From contig NZ_CP025228.1 of NCBI RefSeq assembly GCF_004102025.1, positions 3,224,001 to 3,288,000 on the forward strand: a DNA stretch of 64,000 bases, read 5' to 3'. A program made the position numbers and the translations under genes. The notes beneath the pieces were generated by a model. The model was not told the origin of the DNA. It was given only the letters and a program-made list of their open reading frames with translations, and did not search any database. Positions 51,477-60,924 of the stretch are shown here, piece after piece. Origin of the DNA: Actinomyces qiguomingii. Its GTDB lineage: Bacteria; Actinomycetota; Actinomycetes; Actinomycetales; Actinomycetaceae. The first letter of the stretch is position 1. Every line of letters begins with the position of its first letter.

Positions 51477-54026
51477 ATGTCTCTCAGTCTCTTCGACGCC
51501 GGCTGGCAGTGGCGCCGCGAATCCGACGGCGATGCCACGTCCCGCCGGCCCGACGCCGCCCCCGACACCCCGGATGCCCCCGGCCCCTGGGTCGCCGTCG
51601 ATCTGCCGCACGACGCCATGATCCATGAGCCCCGCAGCGCCGCCACGGCCACCACCTCCGGTGCCGGCTGGTTCCCCGGCGGCACCTACCGCTACCGCAA
51701 GTTACTGCACGTGCCCGAGGACCTGGGTGATGACCGCCTGTCTCTGGTCTTCGAGGGCGTGTACAAGAACTCCACGGTGCGCCTCAACGGTAGGCGCGTC
51801 GGCGGATGCCGCGGCGGCTACACCGAGTTCGAGGTCGACCTGGGGTCGCCGACCCCGGGCGCGCAGGCCGTCATCGAAGTCGTAGTGGACAATTCGCGGC
51901 AGCCGTCCACCCGCTGGTACTCCGGCTCCGGCATCTACCGGCACGTGTGGCTGCGGCGCACCGGCCCGGTCCGCCTGACCCGTGGCGGCACCTGGTTGCC
52001 GGAAGTCCACCTGGAGCACTCCCCCACCGGCACGAGCGCTACAGCCACCGCCCGCATAGAGATCGACAACCCCCACGCCGCCGCCGTCACCGTCACCGCA
52101 ATCCTCACCGACGATTCCGGTGAGGCCGCCCGCGGTTCGGTGTCCACCAACGGCGGCGTCGTCGAGTTGCCGCTGCATGTGGCCGGGGCCCGCCCCTGGT
52201 CCGCTGAGGACCCGCACCTTTACGAGCTGACGGTCACCCTGGCCGAGACGAATGAGGCCGGTGACGACGTCGTACTCGATGCGGCCACCACTCGCACCGG
52301 CCTGCGCACCATCAGGGTCGACGCCGACCGCGGGCTGCTCATCAATGGCCGGCCGACGCTGCTGCGGGGCGCCTGCATCCACCACGACTCCGGCATTCTG
52401 GGGGCGGCGACCTTCGCCGACGCCGAGCGCCGGCGGGTGCGCATCCTCAAGGAGCAGGGCTTCAACGCCATCCGCTCCGCCCACAACCCCGCCTCACGCG
52501 ACCTGCTGGCCGCCTGCGACGAGCTGGGGGTGTACGTGATGGACGAGCTGTGGGACATGTGGTTCCAGGCCAAGAATCCCCATGACGACGCCTCCCACTT
52601 CGAGCAGTCCTGGGCGGGCGACACCGAGGCGCTGGTGCGCAAGGACCGCCTGCACCCGTGCGTGATCATGTACTCGATCGGCAACGAGGTGGGCGAGTCC
52701 GCCACCCCGCGCGGCATCCGCACGGCCCGCAGCATCGTCTCCCGGCTGCACCGCCTGGATCCCACCCGGCCGACGACGGCGGGCATCAACCTCATGATCA
52801 ACATGATGACCGCCCGGGGACGGGATCTGGTCGCGGACAACAACGCGGCCGGGCAGCACCGCAAGCAGCACCAGGACCGGGCGCGCGGCGAGTCCGGCGG
52901 CCCGAAGCGGCAGTCCGCCTTCGGCTCCACCGCCTACAACCTGCTGGTGTCCAAGATGGGCTGGCTGATGTCCCGGGCGGCGGCCACCCGCGCGGCCGAC
53001 CGTGCCAGCGCGGGCGTGCTCGACGCCCTGGACGTTGCCGGCTACAACTACGCCGCCTCCCGCTACCGCAAGGACGCCGTCCTGCATCCGGGGCGGGTGA
53101 TCGTGGGCAGCGAGACCATGCCGCATGAGATCGTACGCAACTGGCGCCTGGTGGAGGAGCTGGACCATGTGATCGGCGACTTCATGTGGACCGGCTGGGA
53201 CTATCTGGGTGAGGTCGGCATCGGGCTGTGGACCTACGGCGAGGAACCCGGCGGATTCGACAAGCCCTACCCGTATGTGACGGCCGGCGTCGGCGCCATC
53301 GACATCACCGGACACCCGGACGGGTCGATGGCACTGGCACGCACCGTATGGACCCGGGCCAAGAACCCGCAGATCGCCGTGCGGCCCCCGGATAAGGCGG
53401 GCCGACGCGTGCACAAGGCGGCCTGGCGTGGAACCGACGCCGTGCCGTCGTGGGTGTGGCCCGAGGTTCCCGCCGGAACGCGGGCGCAGGTGGAGGTGTA
53501 CTCCTACGCGCCGCAGGTGGAGCTGATAGTGGGCGACCGCTCCCTGGGCACGCGGCCGGCGGGCCTCGCCCACGGCTGCGTGGCCCGCTTCACCGTCCCC
53601 TACGGGACCGGTGACCTGACCGCAGTCGCCAGGGTCGGGGAACGCGAGGTCGGCCGCACCACACTGCCCGCCCAGCACGGCGCGCCGCGCCTGCGGGTGA
53701 GGGCCGACCGCCGTCGGCTCCACGCCGGCGGGCAGGACCTGGCCTTCCTGGAACTGGAGGCAGTGGATGAGCGCGGGAACCTCGCCATGGTCGGCGGCAC
53801 GCCGGTGAGCGTAGAGGTTTCGGGCGCCGGAACACTGGCGGCCCTGGGCTCAGCCAACCCCCGACCCGCCTCCTCCTATAACGAGACCACCACCCCGCTG
53901 TACCGCGGCCGGGCCCTGGCGGTTGTGCGCGCAGGCGCCGAGCCGGGGATCGTGCAGGTCAGTGTCCGCGCCGGGCAGCTGGGTGAGCAGCACCTGACGC
54001 TCGCGGTCGAGCCGGCCGGGCGCTGA
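51477..54026 (+). CDS. glycoside hydrolase family 2 (beta-galactosidase-like)
   Basis: This is an 849-residue protein with an ATG at 51477 after AAGGAG, 57 bp past the GH1 stop. Domains are jelly-roll (about 1-160, GVYKNSTVRLNG), Ig-like (about 165-275) and TIM barrel from about 280 (GRPTLLRGACIHHDSGILG). SIGNEVGE holds acid/base Glu404 and IVGSETMPH holds nucleophile Glu546. An unusual basic stretch (about 455-485, AGQHRKQHQDRARGES) interrupts the barrel. The C-terminal DUF4982-like and Ig-like domains follow. No signal peptide is seen. It would cut beta-galactosides or related beta-glycosides together with GH1. Confidence 0.93.
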   Translation: MSLSLFDAGWQWRRESDGDATSRRPDAAPDTPDAPGPWVAVDLPHDAMIHEPRSAATATTSGAGWFPGGTYRYRKLLHVPEDLGDDRLSLVFEGVYKNSTVRLNGRRVGGCRGGYTEFEVDLGSPTPGAQAVIEVVVDNSRQPSTRWYSGSGIYRHVWLRRTGPVRLTRGGTWLPEVHLEHSPTGTSATATARIEIDNPHAAAVTVTAILTDDSGEAARGSVSTNGGVVELPLHVAGARPWSAEDPHLYELTVTLAETNEAGDDVVLDAATTRTGLRTIRVDADRGLLINGRPTLLRGACIHHDSGILGAATFADAERRRVRILKEQGFNAIRSAHNPASRDLLAACDELGVYVMDELWDMWFQAKNPHDDASHFEQSWAGDTEALVRKDRLHPCVIMYSIGNEVGESATPRGIRTARSIVSRLHRLDPTRPTTAGINLMINMMTARGRDLVADNNAAGQHRKQHQDRARGESGGPKRQSAFGSTAYNLLVSKMGWLMSRAAATRAADRASAGVLDALDVAGYNYAASRYRKDAVLHPGRVIVGSETMPHEIVRNWRLVEELDHVIGDFMWTGWDYLGEVGIGLWTYGEEPGGFDKPYPYVTAGVGAIDITGHPDGSMALARTVWTRAKNPQIAVRPPDKAGRRVHKAAWRGTDAVPSWVWPEVPAGTRAQVEVYSYAPQVELIVGDRSLGTRPAGLAHGCVARFTVPYGTGDLTAVARVGEREVGRTTLPAQHGAPRLRVRADRRRLHAGGQDLAFLELEAVDERGNLAMVGGTPVSVEVSGAGTLAALGSANPRPASSYNETTTPLYRGRALAVVRAGAEPGIVQVSVRAGQLGEQHLTLAVEPAGR

Positions 54027-54081
54027 GCGCCGGGACGCCCGCGCCGTCGGCCGGGTTGGGGCGTCGAGGCGCGCACCGGTC

Positions 54082-55641
54082 TCAGGCGACCTCCAGCACC
54101 ACGCGCTGGTAGCGGGTCAGCGGCGGGGTGCCGGTGTCGGTGCCCTCCACGATCAGGTGGATGGCCTGACCGGGGCGCGCCTGGGTGGGGACGGTGACCA
54201 CGGCCGTGCCGGCGCCGTCGTCCTGGATACGCGGCGGCGTCGGGCACGGGTTAGGCCCGGCCTCCGGGTAGGCCCACCAGCGCAGCAGCACCAGGTCGCC
54301 GTCGGGATCGGTGGCCGTGGCGGTCAGGGTGACCACCTCACCGGGACGCACGCGCCGCACGAGTCCGCTGCCGCCGTCGGGGTGCTCGACGACGACGGCC
54401 GGCGGGTGGTTGGCGTCCTCATAACGGGGCGTGACGGACCAGGCCAGGCGGGCGGCGAACTCATGCTGCAGGGCCCGCCACCAGCGGGTCATGTGGTACT
54501 CGGGCGGGGCGGAGCCGTCGGCGGCGTGGTCAACCACCTGCTGGGGGTAGTCGGGCTGCGGCAGGCCGGGCAGGTCGAAGCGCATGTCGGAGGTGAGCGT
54601 GTCGGGCAGCTGCGGGTGGGGGACCTGACGGCCGCCCCAGCCGCCGAAGGTGGCGTCCTCCCAGGAGTGCAGGCCGCTCGGGATCAGCAGGGTGAAGTTG
54701 GAGGTGTCGCCCTCGGAGATGAAGGACCCCGCCTCCTGCACCGGGCACCACACCTGGTAGCCCTCCTCGCGCAGCTGCGCCTCGGTCTTGCCGACCTCGC
54801 CAAAGTAGTCCTCGGGGTCGAAGTCGGCGGCCATGCGCCGCCCGTCGCCCCACACCCGGTAGGCGGCCCCCAGGGGCCCGCGGGCGCTGACATTCTCACG
54901 CGTCCACTGCGGGCCGACAAGTTCCAGGTCGGCCGGTAGCAGCACGTCCCGGGTGGTGTATCCCCAGGCGCGGGTGGCGACCTCGCGGTGCTCCAGGCCC
55001 GGCCAGTGGGGGCGGATGTATTCACTCAGGGTGGAGTCCTGCTCCCCGAAGGAGGACAGCACCACCCGGTCCAGTACCCGCTGTTTGAGCACGGGCCAGT
55101 CCTCCCGGCCGCCGAGTTCCTCCTCAACGGTGCGCAGGGCGCGGGCGAAGGTGGAGATGCCGCCCCAGGCCTGGATGAACAGGGGGCGGGCGGCGTCCAG
55201 CAGGGCGCCGCCCTCGCCGGTGGCGCCGTCCGGGGTCAGCGCAATGTCTCGCAGCAGGTCGGCGATGAGGGTTGATCCGGGGGTGACCTCGTCCATCTCC
55301 CCTTCAGCGGTGATGTTGCCCAGGCACACCAGGGAGCGCAGGTGGGCGGCGGTGGGGAAGCGGGGGTCGTGCACGCGCAGGGTGTCCTCCACCTGGGCGT
55401 AGGCGTCGATGGCCTCGTCGATGTGGAGCCTGGTGCCGGGGGCGGGCCAGCGGTGGGGCGCGATACCGCGGGCGGGGTCGCCGGTGTAGTGGAACTTGCT
55501 GCCCGCGTACACCAGGCCGCACAGGTCGATCTCGGCGGCGTGGGTGAGCAGGCGGATCATGGAGTTCAGGTCGTCCAGCTCGGGGTCGGTGGTGACCACG
55601 ACGCGGGGCCAGTCGGTCCGTGGGAAGGCTTCCTTGCGCAT
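54082..55641 (-). CDS. DUF1593 protein (nucleoside-hydrolase-like fold plus Ig-like domain)
   Basis: This is a 519-residue protein with an ATG at 55641 (MRKEAFPRTD). The frame is open upstream to 55785 but homology begins at PRVVVTTDPELDDLNSMIRL. That block matches the DxDxxxDD metal-binding start of nucleoside-hydrolase-like DUF1593 proteins. The middle includes YAGSKFHYTGD and the VQAWGGISTFARAL segment. The last 100 residues (about 415-515) form an Ig-like domain (VVTLTATATDPDGDLVLLRW). Such proteins often occur in polysaccharide-degrading bacteria and are described as cellulose-binding-like, but the reaction is unknown. No signal peptide is seen. It converges on the GH2 gene 55 bp away. 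Confidence 0.8.
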   Translation of the reverse strand: MRKEAFPRTDWPRVVVTTDPELDDLNSMIRLLTHAAEIDLCGLVYAGSKFHYTGDPARGIAPHRWPAPGTRLHIDEAIDAYAQVEDTLRVHDPRFPTAAHLRSLVCLGNITAEGEMDEVTPGSTLIADLLRDIALTPDGATGEGGALLDAARPLFIQAWGGISTFARALRTVEEELGGREDWPVLKQRVLDRVVLSSFGEQDSTLSEYIRPHWPGLEHREVATRAWGYTTRDVLLPADLELVGPQWTRENVSARGPLGAAYRVWGDGRRMAADFDPEDYFGEVGKTEAQLREEGYQVWCPVQEAGSFISEGDTSNFTLLIPSGLHSWEDATFGGWGGRQVPHPQLPDTLTSDMRFDLPGLPQPDYPQQVVDHAADGSAPPEYHMTRWWRALQHEFAARLAWSVTPRYEDANHPPAVVVEHPDGGSGLVRRVRPGEVVTLTATATDPDGDLVLLRWWAYPEAGPNPCPTPPRIQDDGAGTAVVTVPTQARPGQAIHLIVEGTDTGTPPLTRYQRVVLEVA

Positions 55642-55830
55642 AGCCCCAGCGTGCCACATGCGGGCGGGCGTGGTGCGCGACGGCGTCTGAACGGCCGCGC
55701 CCGACCGTTGTCGGCACCGATATGCGTCTGTGCCCGCAGTTACACGGAACCCGCCTTCTCCGGCACCTCCTCTCGGATCACTCAATGTCCTTGGCCGAGA
55801 AGGTTAGGAGCCAGGAAGGAGGTGAGGGCC

Positions 55831-56019
55831 ATGTCCAAGCCGAAAGGTGCCAAAGTCCGAAAGTTCGAGTTGTCGGCTTGGGCGTGGTGCTTAAGATCAA
55901 GGCGCTTCGCCGCCACCTCACCCTTATGCCAGGCACGCCCCGAGTCTGGACCGCACACCTCTGTTTGGACCCCATACGTCGGTTTGGACCCCATAAGTCT
56001 GTTTGGACCGCCCCAGTAG
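55831..56019 (+). CDS. small open frame with very strong ribosome-binding site
   Basis: This frame of 62 codons begins MSKPKGAKVRK. AAGGAGGTGAGGGCC lies directly before the ATG, the best ribosome-binding site in this region. After residue 11 the protein looks non-natural (Trp/Pro-rich) because it runs into the 19-bp repeat block. The text KPKGAKVRK resembles PKGRHAKVRKGRG encoded at 56247-56285. I suspect an original small gene was split by the repeat block. Confidence 0.35.
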   Translation: MSKPKGAKVRKFELSAWAWCLRSRRFAATSPLCQARPESGPHTSVWTPYVGLDPISLFGPPQ

Positions 56020-56163
56020 CACACTACGGCGGTCCAAACAGAGCGAAGCGGTCCAAACGGAGAGTGACGGTCCAAACGGAGAGTGACGGTCCAAACGGAG
56101 AGTGACGGTCCAAACGGAGAGTGACGGTCCAAACAGAGCAAAGCGGCCCAATTGGAGGCTAAC
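55963..56163. repeat. 19-bp repeat cluster in two orientations around a hairpin
   Basis: Three leftward copies of GTTTGGACC (55963, 55982, 56001) and six rightward units of GGTCCAAACGGAGAGTGAC type (56031, 56050, 56069, 56088, 56107, 56126), plus a degenerate seventh (56145), share the same 19-bp period. The four units from 56050 to 56125 are identical. The two sets meet at a hairpin centred near 56021. Confidence 0.95.
56001..56039. other. hairpin at the centre of the 19-bp repeat cluster
   Basis: GTTTGGACCGCC (56001-56012) and GGCGGTCCAAAC (56028-56039) are perfect reverse complements. Inside them GTAG-CACA-CTAC (56016-56027) also pairs, leaving only CCA bulged. It can form a cruciform or a very stable RNA stem. 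Confidence 0.85.
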
Positions 56164-56285
56164 GGGCCGAGCAGGGCACGCCACCGGCGGACACCCGCAA
56201 CACCCCACACCACGCCGGTCAAAAACACCACGTTCACGCCGACAACCCGAAAGGTCGACATGCCAAAGTCCGCAAGGGCAGGGGA

Positions 56286-56381
56286 ATGGCCCGGCAGGTG
56301 AGCGAGACAATTAACGACATCGCTCGTCTGGTCCGGGCCATTGGTGTCCTTGTGGATGCCCTCAGCAGGTGGCTCAACTGA
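56286..56381 (+). CDS. possible small amphipathic protein (possibly 3' part of a split gene)
   Basis: The 31-codon frame MARQVSETINDIARLVRAIG then VLVDALSRWLN would fold as an amphipathic helix. In-frame text continues upstream as NPKGRHAKVRKGRG. A full-length ancestor MSKPKGAKVRKGRG + this helix is plausible if joined to the start at 55831. The ribosome-binding site at this ATG is poor. No known family is recognised. Confidence 0.3.
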   Translation: MARQVSETINDIARLVRAIGVLVDALSRWLN

Positions 56382-56644
56382 ACCGCCCGCATCGGGGAGT
56401 CATCCGGTTGCCTCCGAGTGGCTCCCCTCTGTTGTTAATGTGCCCGCTCGCGGGCTCGCCTAACAAGCAAACGACGAGACTCATCTCAGTTCGAAGACGC
56501 GGGTTAGCCCATGACGAGGCGGCCCGGCCCTCCAGAGCGCTGCCCGGCAGGGCGTCCTTAACAGTTGACCGGTGCCCTGGAGGTTCGCCCCGCGTCGTCG
56601 ATGGCCCCACCCGGGCAGCGGGCAGGCTACGCCACCAGCCCGGA

Positions 56645-59068
56645 ATGTGCTGCAATGGGCCGGTGGATCGCAACGACGCCCCGCCCCGTGCAGACGACTC
56701 CGCGCCGCCGGAGCCCACCGAGGCGCCCGAGCTGCCGCCGGTGCCCGCCTGGTTGGACGAGCCCACCGGCGAGCGCGCCCTGGCCTGGGCGGCAGCACGG
56801 ACGGATGAGACGGTCTCCACCTTCACCGACGACGTCGACTACCTGCGCCTGACCCAGGACCTTCAGGAGATACTCGACTCCCCGGACCGCATTCCCGCCG
56901 TCACCGAGGCGGTCGGCATGGTCTACAACTTCTGGACCTCCCCGGAGCACCCGCGCGGAGTGTGGCGGCGCACGACCTGGGCGTCATACGCGGCCGGCGC
57001 ACCCTCCCGCCCGCCGCGCCCCGACGACGCCTCCGCCACCGAGTGGGAGGTGCTGCTCGACCTGGACGCCGAGCGCCGTCGGCGCGGCCGCGACCTGGCC
57101 TGGGCGGGGGCGCAGGTGCTTGACACCGGCCCGCTGGCAGGGCGCCGCGCCCTGGTGAGCCTGTCCGACGGCGGGACGGACGCCACCACCACCCAGGAGT
57201 TCGACCTGGAGGAGCGGCGCTTCCTGGATGCGGCCGAGGGCGGGTTCAACAAGCCCCTGTCCAAGGGCACACTGACGTGGGGCGCCGGCGGAGACACCTG
57301 CCTGCTAGCCGCAGACTTCGGACCCGGGTCCCTGTCGCCGGCGGGCATGCCGCGCCAGGCGCTCCGCCTGCGCCGCGGGCAGGCACCCCGGGACGCCGAG
57401 GTGCTGATCACCGGCGCCGCGGACGCCGTCGTCACTCGGGCCAGCTGCGATGTTTGGGGCCGCACCTGGCTCATGAGCATGGACGGCATGGGTGACACCC
57501 GCGTGTGGTGGCTGCCCGACGACGCCGTCGTGCCCGTCGGCGAGGCGGAGGCGCGGCAGGCGCTCGCGGCCGGGGATGAGACGGTGCCAGCGGGTGCGAT
57601 CCGGATCGAGGCACCGCCGTCGGCCTCCGTGGGGGTGGGACGCGACTGGGTGACGATCCAGCTGCGTGAACCCTGGGAGGTTTCCGGGGAACGCTATGAG
57701 GCGGGCATGCTGCTGGCCGCGCCATTGACGCAGTGGCTGCGCGGGGAGCGCGACGGGCTGGAGGTGCTGTTCGCCCCGACGCCGTCCTCCTTCATCTCCG
57801 CCGCCACCTGGACTGCGAATCACCTGGTGCTCACGGTGCTGGACGACGTCGCCGGCCGGCTGGAGGTGTGCACCCCGCCGTCGCGGTGGGAGTCGGAGGC
57901 GGGCGAGCACGCCGTCGAACGGGGGCAGTGGCGCCATCACTGGATCGATCTGACCGGCGCCGCCTACCGCTCGAGTGAAGCCGACGCGGCCGCGGCCAGC
58001 GATCCCACCGAGCTGCGGCCGGGCCGGCCCCTGTTGGAGGTCAGCACCCAGGCGGTGCGGCAGCGGGACACCGACTACCTGTTCATCTCTGCCTCGGGGT
58101 GGACCACCCCGCCCACGCTCGCACTCGCCCGCCTGACCGAGGCGGGCGAGGTGACCGGCATGTCGGTGCTGCGGCAGGCACCTGCCCGCTTCGACGCCCG
58201 CGGAGTGCGAGTCAGCCAGCATGTGGCGGTCAGCGCGGACGGTACTCGTGTGCCCTACTTCCAGATCGGACGGCCGTGCAGCGGCTCGAGCCGGGAAGGT
58301 CCCGTATCCGGCCCGACCCTGCTGTACGGCTATGGCGCCTTCGGCACCAGTCAGACCCCCTGCTACCAGCCACTGACCGGGAAGGCGTGGCTGGAACGGG
58401 GCGGCACCTACGTGGTGGCCTGCACCCGTGGCGGCGGCGAGTACGGTCCCGGCTGGCACCTGGCGGGCACCGGCCGGGGCCGGAGGCTGGTGGTGGAGGA
58501 CTTCGCGGCGGTGGCGCGCTCCCTGATCGACCGCGGGGTGACCACCGCGAAGCAGCTGGTGGTGCACGGTTCCAGCGCGGGCGGGCTGCTTGCCGGTGAG
58601 CTGCTCACCTGCCACCCCGAGCTGATCGGCGGGGCAATCGCGGAGGCGCCACTGCTGGACCTGGAGCGGTACACACGTCTGCTGACCGGCGCCATGTGGC
58701 GCTCTGAGTTCGGGAACCCGGAGGATCCCGACGAATGGGAGACCATGCGGTCCCTGTCGCCCTTCCACTCCCTGGTGCCGGGCCGGGAGTATCCGCCGCT
58801 GCTGTTGCTCACCTCCACCGCCGACGACCGCGTGCACCCGGCGCACGCCCGCACCATGGCCTACCGGATGCGCGAACTGGGGCTCACGGTCGGCTATGTG
58901 GAGCAGACCGAGGGCGGGCACGCCGACACGGCGGTATCCGCCCAGCGCGCCGCCACCAGCGCGCTCATCCACGCCTTCGCTTGGCAGGCGGCGGCTGGCC
59001 TCCGGCTGTCGCCCGCGGGCGCGATACATGGAGTTAAGGATCAGCCGAACTCGTGCGAGACGAAGTAA
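56645..59068 (+). CDS. prolyl oligopeptidase family serine peptidase (S9)
   Basis: This protein has about 807 residues. The start is uncertain: ATG 56645 and GTG 56663 are both possible and neither has a clear Shine-Dalgarno; the open frame reaches back to 56369 in repeat-derived sequence. The N-terminal beta-propeller (about 60-490; DVWGRTWLMSMDGMGD, RETWVTIQL-like blades) leads to an alpha/beta hydrolase. LLYGYGAFGTSQTPCYQP opens it, VHGSSAGGLLAGELL has the nucleophile Ser (about 644), TSTADDRVHPAHA the Asp and EQTEGGHADTAV the His. GYGAFG and GGHAD are typical of the oligopeptidase A/B group. It hydrolyses short peptides in the cytoplasm. The last residues (after about 790) run toward the IS5-type remnant and may not be original. 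Confidence 0.88.
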   Translation: MCCNGPVDRNDAPPRADDSAPPEPTEAPELPPVPAWLDEPTGERALAWAAARTDETVSTFTDDVDYLRLTQDLQEILDSPDRIPAVTEAVGMVYNFWTSPEHPRGVWRRTTWASYAAGAPSRPPRPDDASATEWEVLLDLDAERRRRGRDLAWAGAQVLDTGPLAGRRALVSLSDGGTDATTTQEFDLEERRFLDAAEGGFNKPLSKGTLTWGAGGDTCLLAADFGPGSLSPAGMPRQALRLRRGQAPRDAEVLITGAADAVVTRASCDVWGRTWLMSMDGMGDTRVWWLPDDAVVPVGEAEARQALAAGDETVPAGAIRIEAPPSASVGVGRDWVTIQLREPWEVSGERYEAGMLLAAPLTQWLRGERDGLEVLFAPTPSSFISAATWTANHLVLTVLDDVAGRLEVCTPPSRWESEAGEHAVERGQWRHHWIDLTGAAYRSSEADAAAASDPTELRPGRPLLEVSTQAVRQRDTDYLFISASGWTTPPTLALARLTEAGEVTGMSVLRQAPARFDARGVRVSQHVAVSADGTRVPYFQIGRPCSGSSREGPVSGPTLLYGYGAFGTSQTPCYQPLTGKAWLERGGTYVVACTRGGGEYGPGWHLAGTGRGRRLVVEDFAAVARSLIDRGVTTAKQLVVHGSSAGGLLAGELLTCHPELIGGAIAEAPLLDLERYTRLLTGAMWRSEFGNPEDPDEWETMRSLSPFHSLVPGREYPPLLLLTSTADDRVHPAHARTMAYRMRELGLTVGYVEQTEGGHADTAVSAQRAATSALIHAFAWQAAAGLRLSPAGAIHGVKDQPNSCETK

Positions 59069-59732
59069 TTATCGTACCGACTGGCGGAAGTGCGCATTGA
59101 GCCTTTCTCATCAGGGGAGGTTGTTGTTCTGAGGATGACTTGGGCGGTGGCGGTGATTTTGGTGATGGTGGATGGGTCGAGGGTGACTCGCTTGAGGGCC
59201 TTGTAGCCCTTGAGGAGGGCGTTGGCTGTTTCGGCGGGGGCTTGCAGGTGGGCTTTGACTTGGTTGTAGGAGCGTGTCCCGGTGTCGGGTTTGGAGCCCT
59301 TGATGGGCACCTTGATGCCGATGCCTGCGCCTACGTAGCCTTTGTCCGCCAGTGTGGGCGTCCCGTCGGCGGCTACAGGGTACAGGGCTGGCAGCACATG
59401 GGTACGGGCGGCCTTGATGTCGTGGACCGAGCCGGGTTCGACTGGTGAGGTCCACACCGGATAGCCGGTTGAGTCGGTAAGCACTTGGATGTTCCCGCGT
59501 GAGGCGCCTTGTGCTTGCCGGAGTATCACAGGTGGTATCCGGTGTCGGGGTCACGCTCGGCGACCCGGTCGGTGCGGATCAAGGTGCCGTCCACGTCGGC
59601 TGCGTGGATCAGCCAGCGCAGCAGCATGACAGCCTGTACCCGGCTGGTGGCGGCCCGCCGCCAGGGACGCACATCATGACGGCGGTGGTGGGCGGCGATC
59701 CACCGGGACACAGTCCGGGCAGTAGCCACGGG
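59041..59732 (-). pseudogene. IS5-type transposase remnant
   Basis: The minus strand contains LLRWLIHAADVDGTLIRTDR, then after a stop and frameshift QGASRGNIQVLTDSTGYPVW, ADKGYVGAGIGIKVPIKGSK and YNQVKAHLQAP. This is the DDE region of IS5/IS1031-like transposases. An internal deletion between LLRWLIHAAD and VDGTLIRTDR, a TGG-to-TGA stop in HLWYSGKHK, and a frameshift show it is dead. The C-terminal frame runs past the inverted repeat to 59041, overlapping the S9 gene's end. Confidence 0.8.
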
Positions 59733-59927
59733 GACGCCCATGGGTGGCACGATAGGACACCCGCGCGGGAGCCTCTTTCCGGGCTTGGTTATTCTTTGTC
59801 GAAACACATGCTGCCGGAGCCCCCCCGCGTGCACCCACCAACGACACACCCACCTTCCCGCACCACCCCAACGATCCCAACCCCCGCCCTCAACCCCCGC
59901 CCTCAACCCCGGTGAGAAAGGCTCGAT
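59096..59927 (-). mobile_element. decayed IS5-family insertion sequence
   Basis: Terminal inverted repeats are readable: left 59096-59117 (ATTGAGCCTTTCTCATCAGG...) and right, on the minus strand, 59927-59906 (ATCGAGCCTTTCTCACCGGG...), about 18 of 22 matching. The enclosed transposase is broken. The remaining right part (59740-59905) is GC-rich and noncoding. No target duplication is clear. Confidence 0.75.
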
Positions 59928-60048
59928 AGACCTCAAAATGACCTAGAGGATGGGTATATACGAATCCCCAGGGCGGACTATGAGAAATACTTCGACAAAA
60001 CAACGATAGAGGACGACGGAGAGTAGTCGCGGCGTGCGAAGTAGTAGT

Positions 60049-60564
60049 TCAGAAACGCGGGCAGTCTCCGTCCTGGGGGCGACATGCTTTGACTCCGTCT
60101 TCAAATTCAAGCACGAAATGGATCGCGCTTCCGCCGCCATCCTTTCCCTCGATGCCTGGCAGCCATGAGAACTTGTTCGGATCAATAAGTGGTCCTGGGT
60201 CTACCCCAACGAGTGTCATGCGCCCCAAGCCTTCCACGTTAACCGATTCTCCGAGTCGTAGCTCGTAAATGTGTTCTTTGCGTTCCAAATCCGTCCAGCG
60301 CAGGCCTGCGATCCATTCGTGATTTTCGGAACGTATTCCAGCCGGTGCGATTGCCCCGGCAGTTGTGAATTTTCGTGACAGGGAGGACCCAACTGTCATG
60401 TGCTCGTCCTTCTCGAGTCCATCAGGAATGGGCACCCAGCGTTCCGTGGGTCTGGTCCACCAGATCCATCCACCTGACAGCGCGGCGGCGGTCAGTACCA
60501 GTATCGCCGTCATGCTTACAAGAAGGCGTTTCTTGGACTTGGAGATCGTGAGCCTTCTCCCCAT
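60049..60564 (-). CDS. hypothetical membrane-anchored protein
   Basis: This is a 171-residue protein with an ATG at 60564 and GGAGG six bases upstream. The N-terminus KSKKRLLVSMTAILVLTAAA gives one membrane span (about 13-33) with a basic inner side, so the rest is extracytoplasmic. The outer part is beta-rich and ends in KACRPQDGDCPRF with two cysteines. No family is recognised. It has lower GC than the glycosidase genes, is isolated among IS remnants and lies between two copies of a 46-bp repeat, which suggests it arrived with mobile DNA. Confidence 0.65.
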   Translation of the reverse strand: MGRRLTISKSKKRLLVSMTAILVLTAAALSGGWIWWTRPTERWVPIPDGLEKDEHMTVGSSLSRKFTTAGAIAPAGIRSENHEWIAGLRWTDLERKEHIYELRLGESVNVEGLGRMTLVGVDPGPLIDPNKFSWLPGIEGKDGGGSAIHFVLEFEDGVKACRPQDGDCPRF

Positions 60565-60924
60565 CGAGGACCTCCGGCTAATAGGGTTACGCTAAATCTT
60601 ACGATGCGATGATAGCACGTCTGTTGCCTTCTGCGACGTCTGTCTTTCTGGCGGCATATGCGCAAAGACTGCTACGGCCGTCGCTGACAGATTCCCTTTC
60701 GAGCGGCGAGGGCTGCAGGGTTGAGGGTACGACTTTGCCCCGGACAAGGAGCGGGGCAGTGAGCCGGACGAAGAAGGTCAATACCGCATCGTCGGCAGAA
60801 AGTTATCGGAGGCCAGACACGCGGGTGGCTCATGCCTGCACGGTAGTCGCTATCGGTAGCACTGTACAACCCTTGGGGGTGCAACGACACTGCTGATGGA
60901 TACGATCAGCCCTCCAGAGGTTCA
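60565..60924. other. gap without a recognisable gene
   Basis: This 360-bp stretch lies upstream of the hypothetical membrane protein. Short frames on both strands have no family resemblance. A TATCAT-like hexamer on the minus strand near 60617-60612 could serve the membrane-protein gene, but no good -35 match is visible. Confidence 0.4.

Noticed and set aside
54019..54031. GGCGCT-G-AGCGCC as a terminator after GH2
   Set aside because: It overlaps the stop codon, has a one-base centre and no T-run; too weak to annotate.
55963..56163. CRISPR array or plasmid origin iterons
   Set aside because: There are no spacers, and no replication-initiator gene is adjacent. The iteron idea is kept only as a possibility within the finding.
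55782..56310. Minus-strand open frames with repeated VWTVTLRLDRHSPFGP-like peptide
   Set aside because: They are translations of the 19-bp DNA repeats (period 19, so three frames rotate); no start context and no protein character.
57305..59029. 574-codon minus-strand frame opposite the S9 peptidase
   Set aside because: Same antisense artefact; no recognisable motif.
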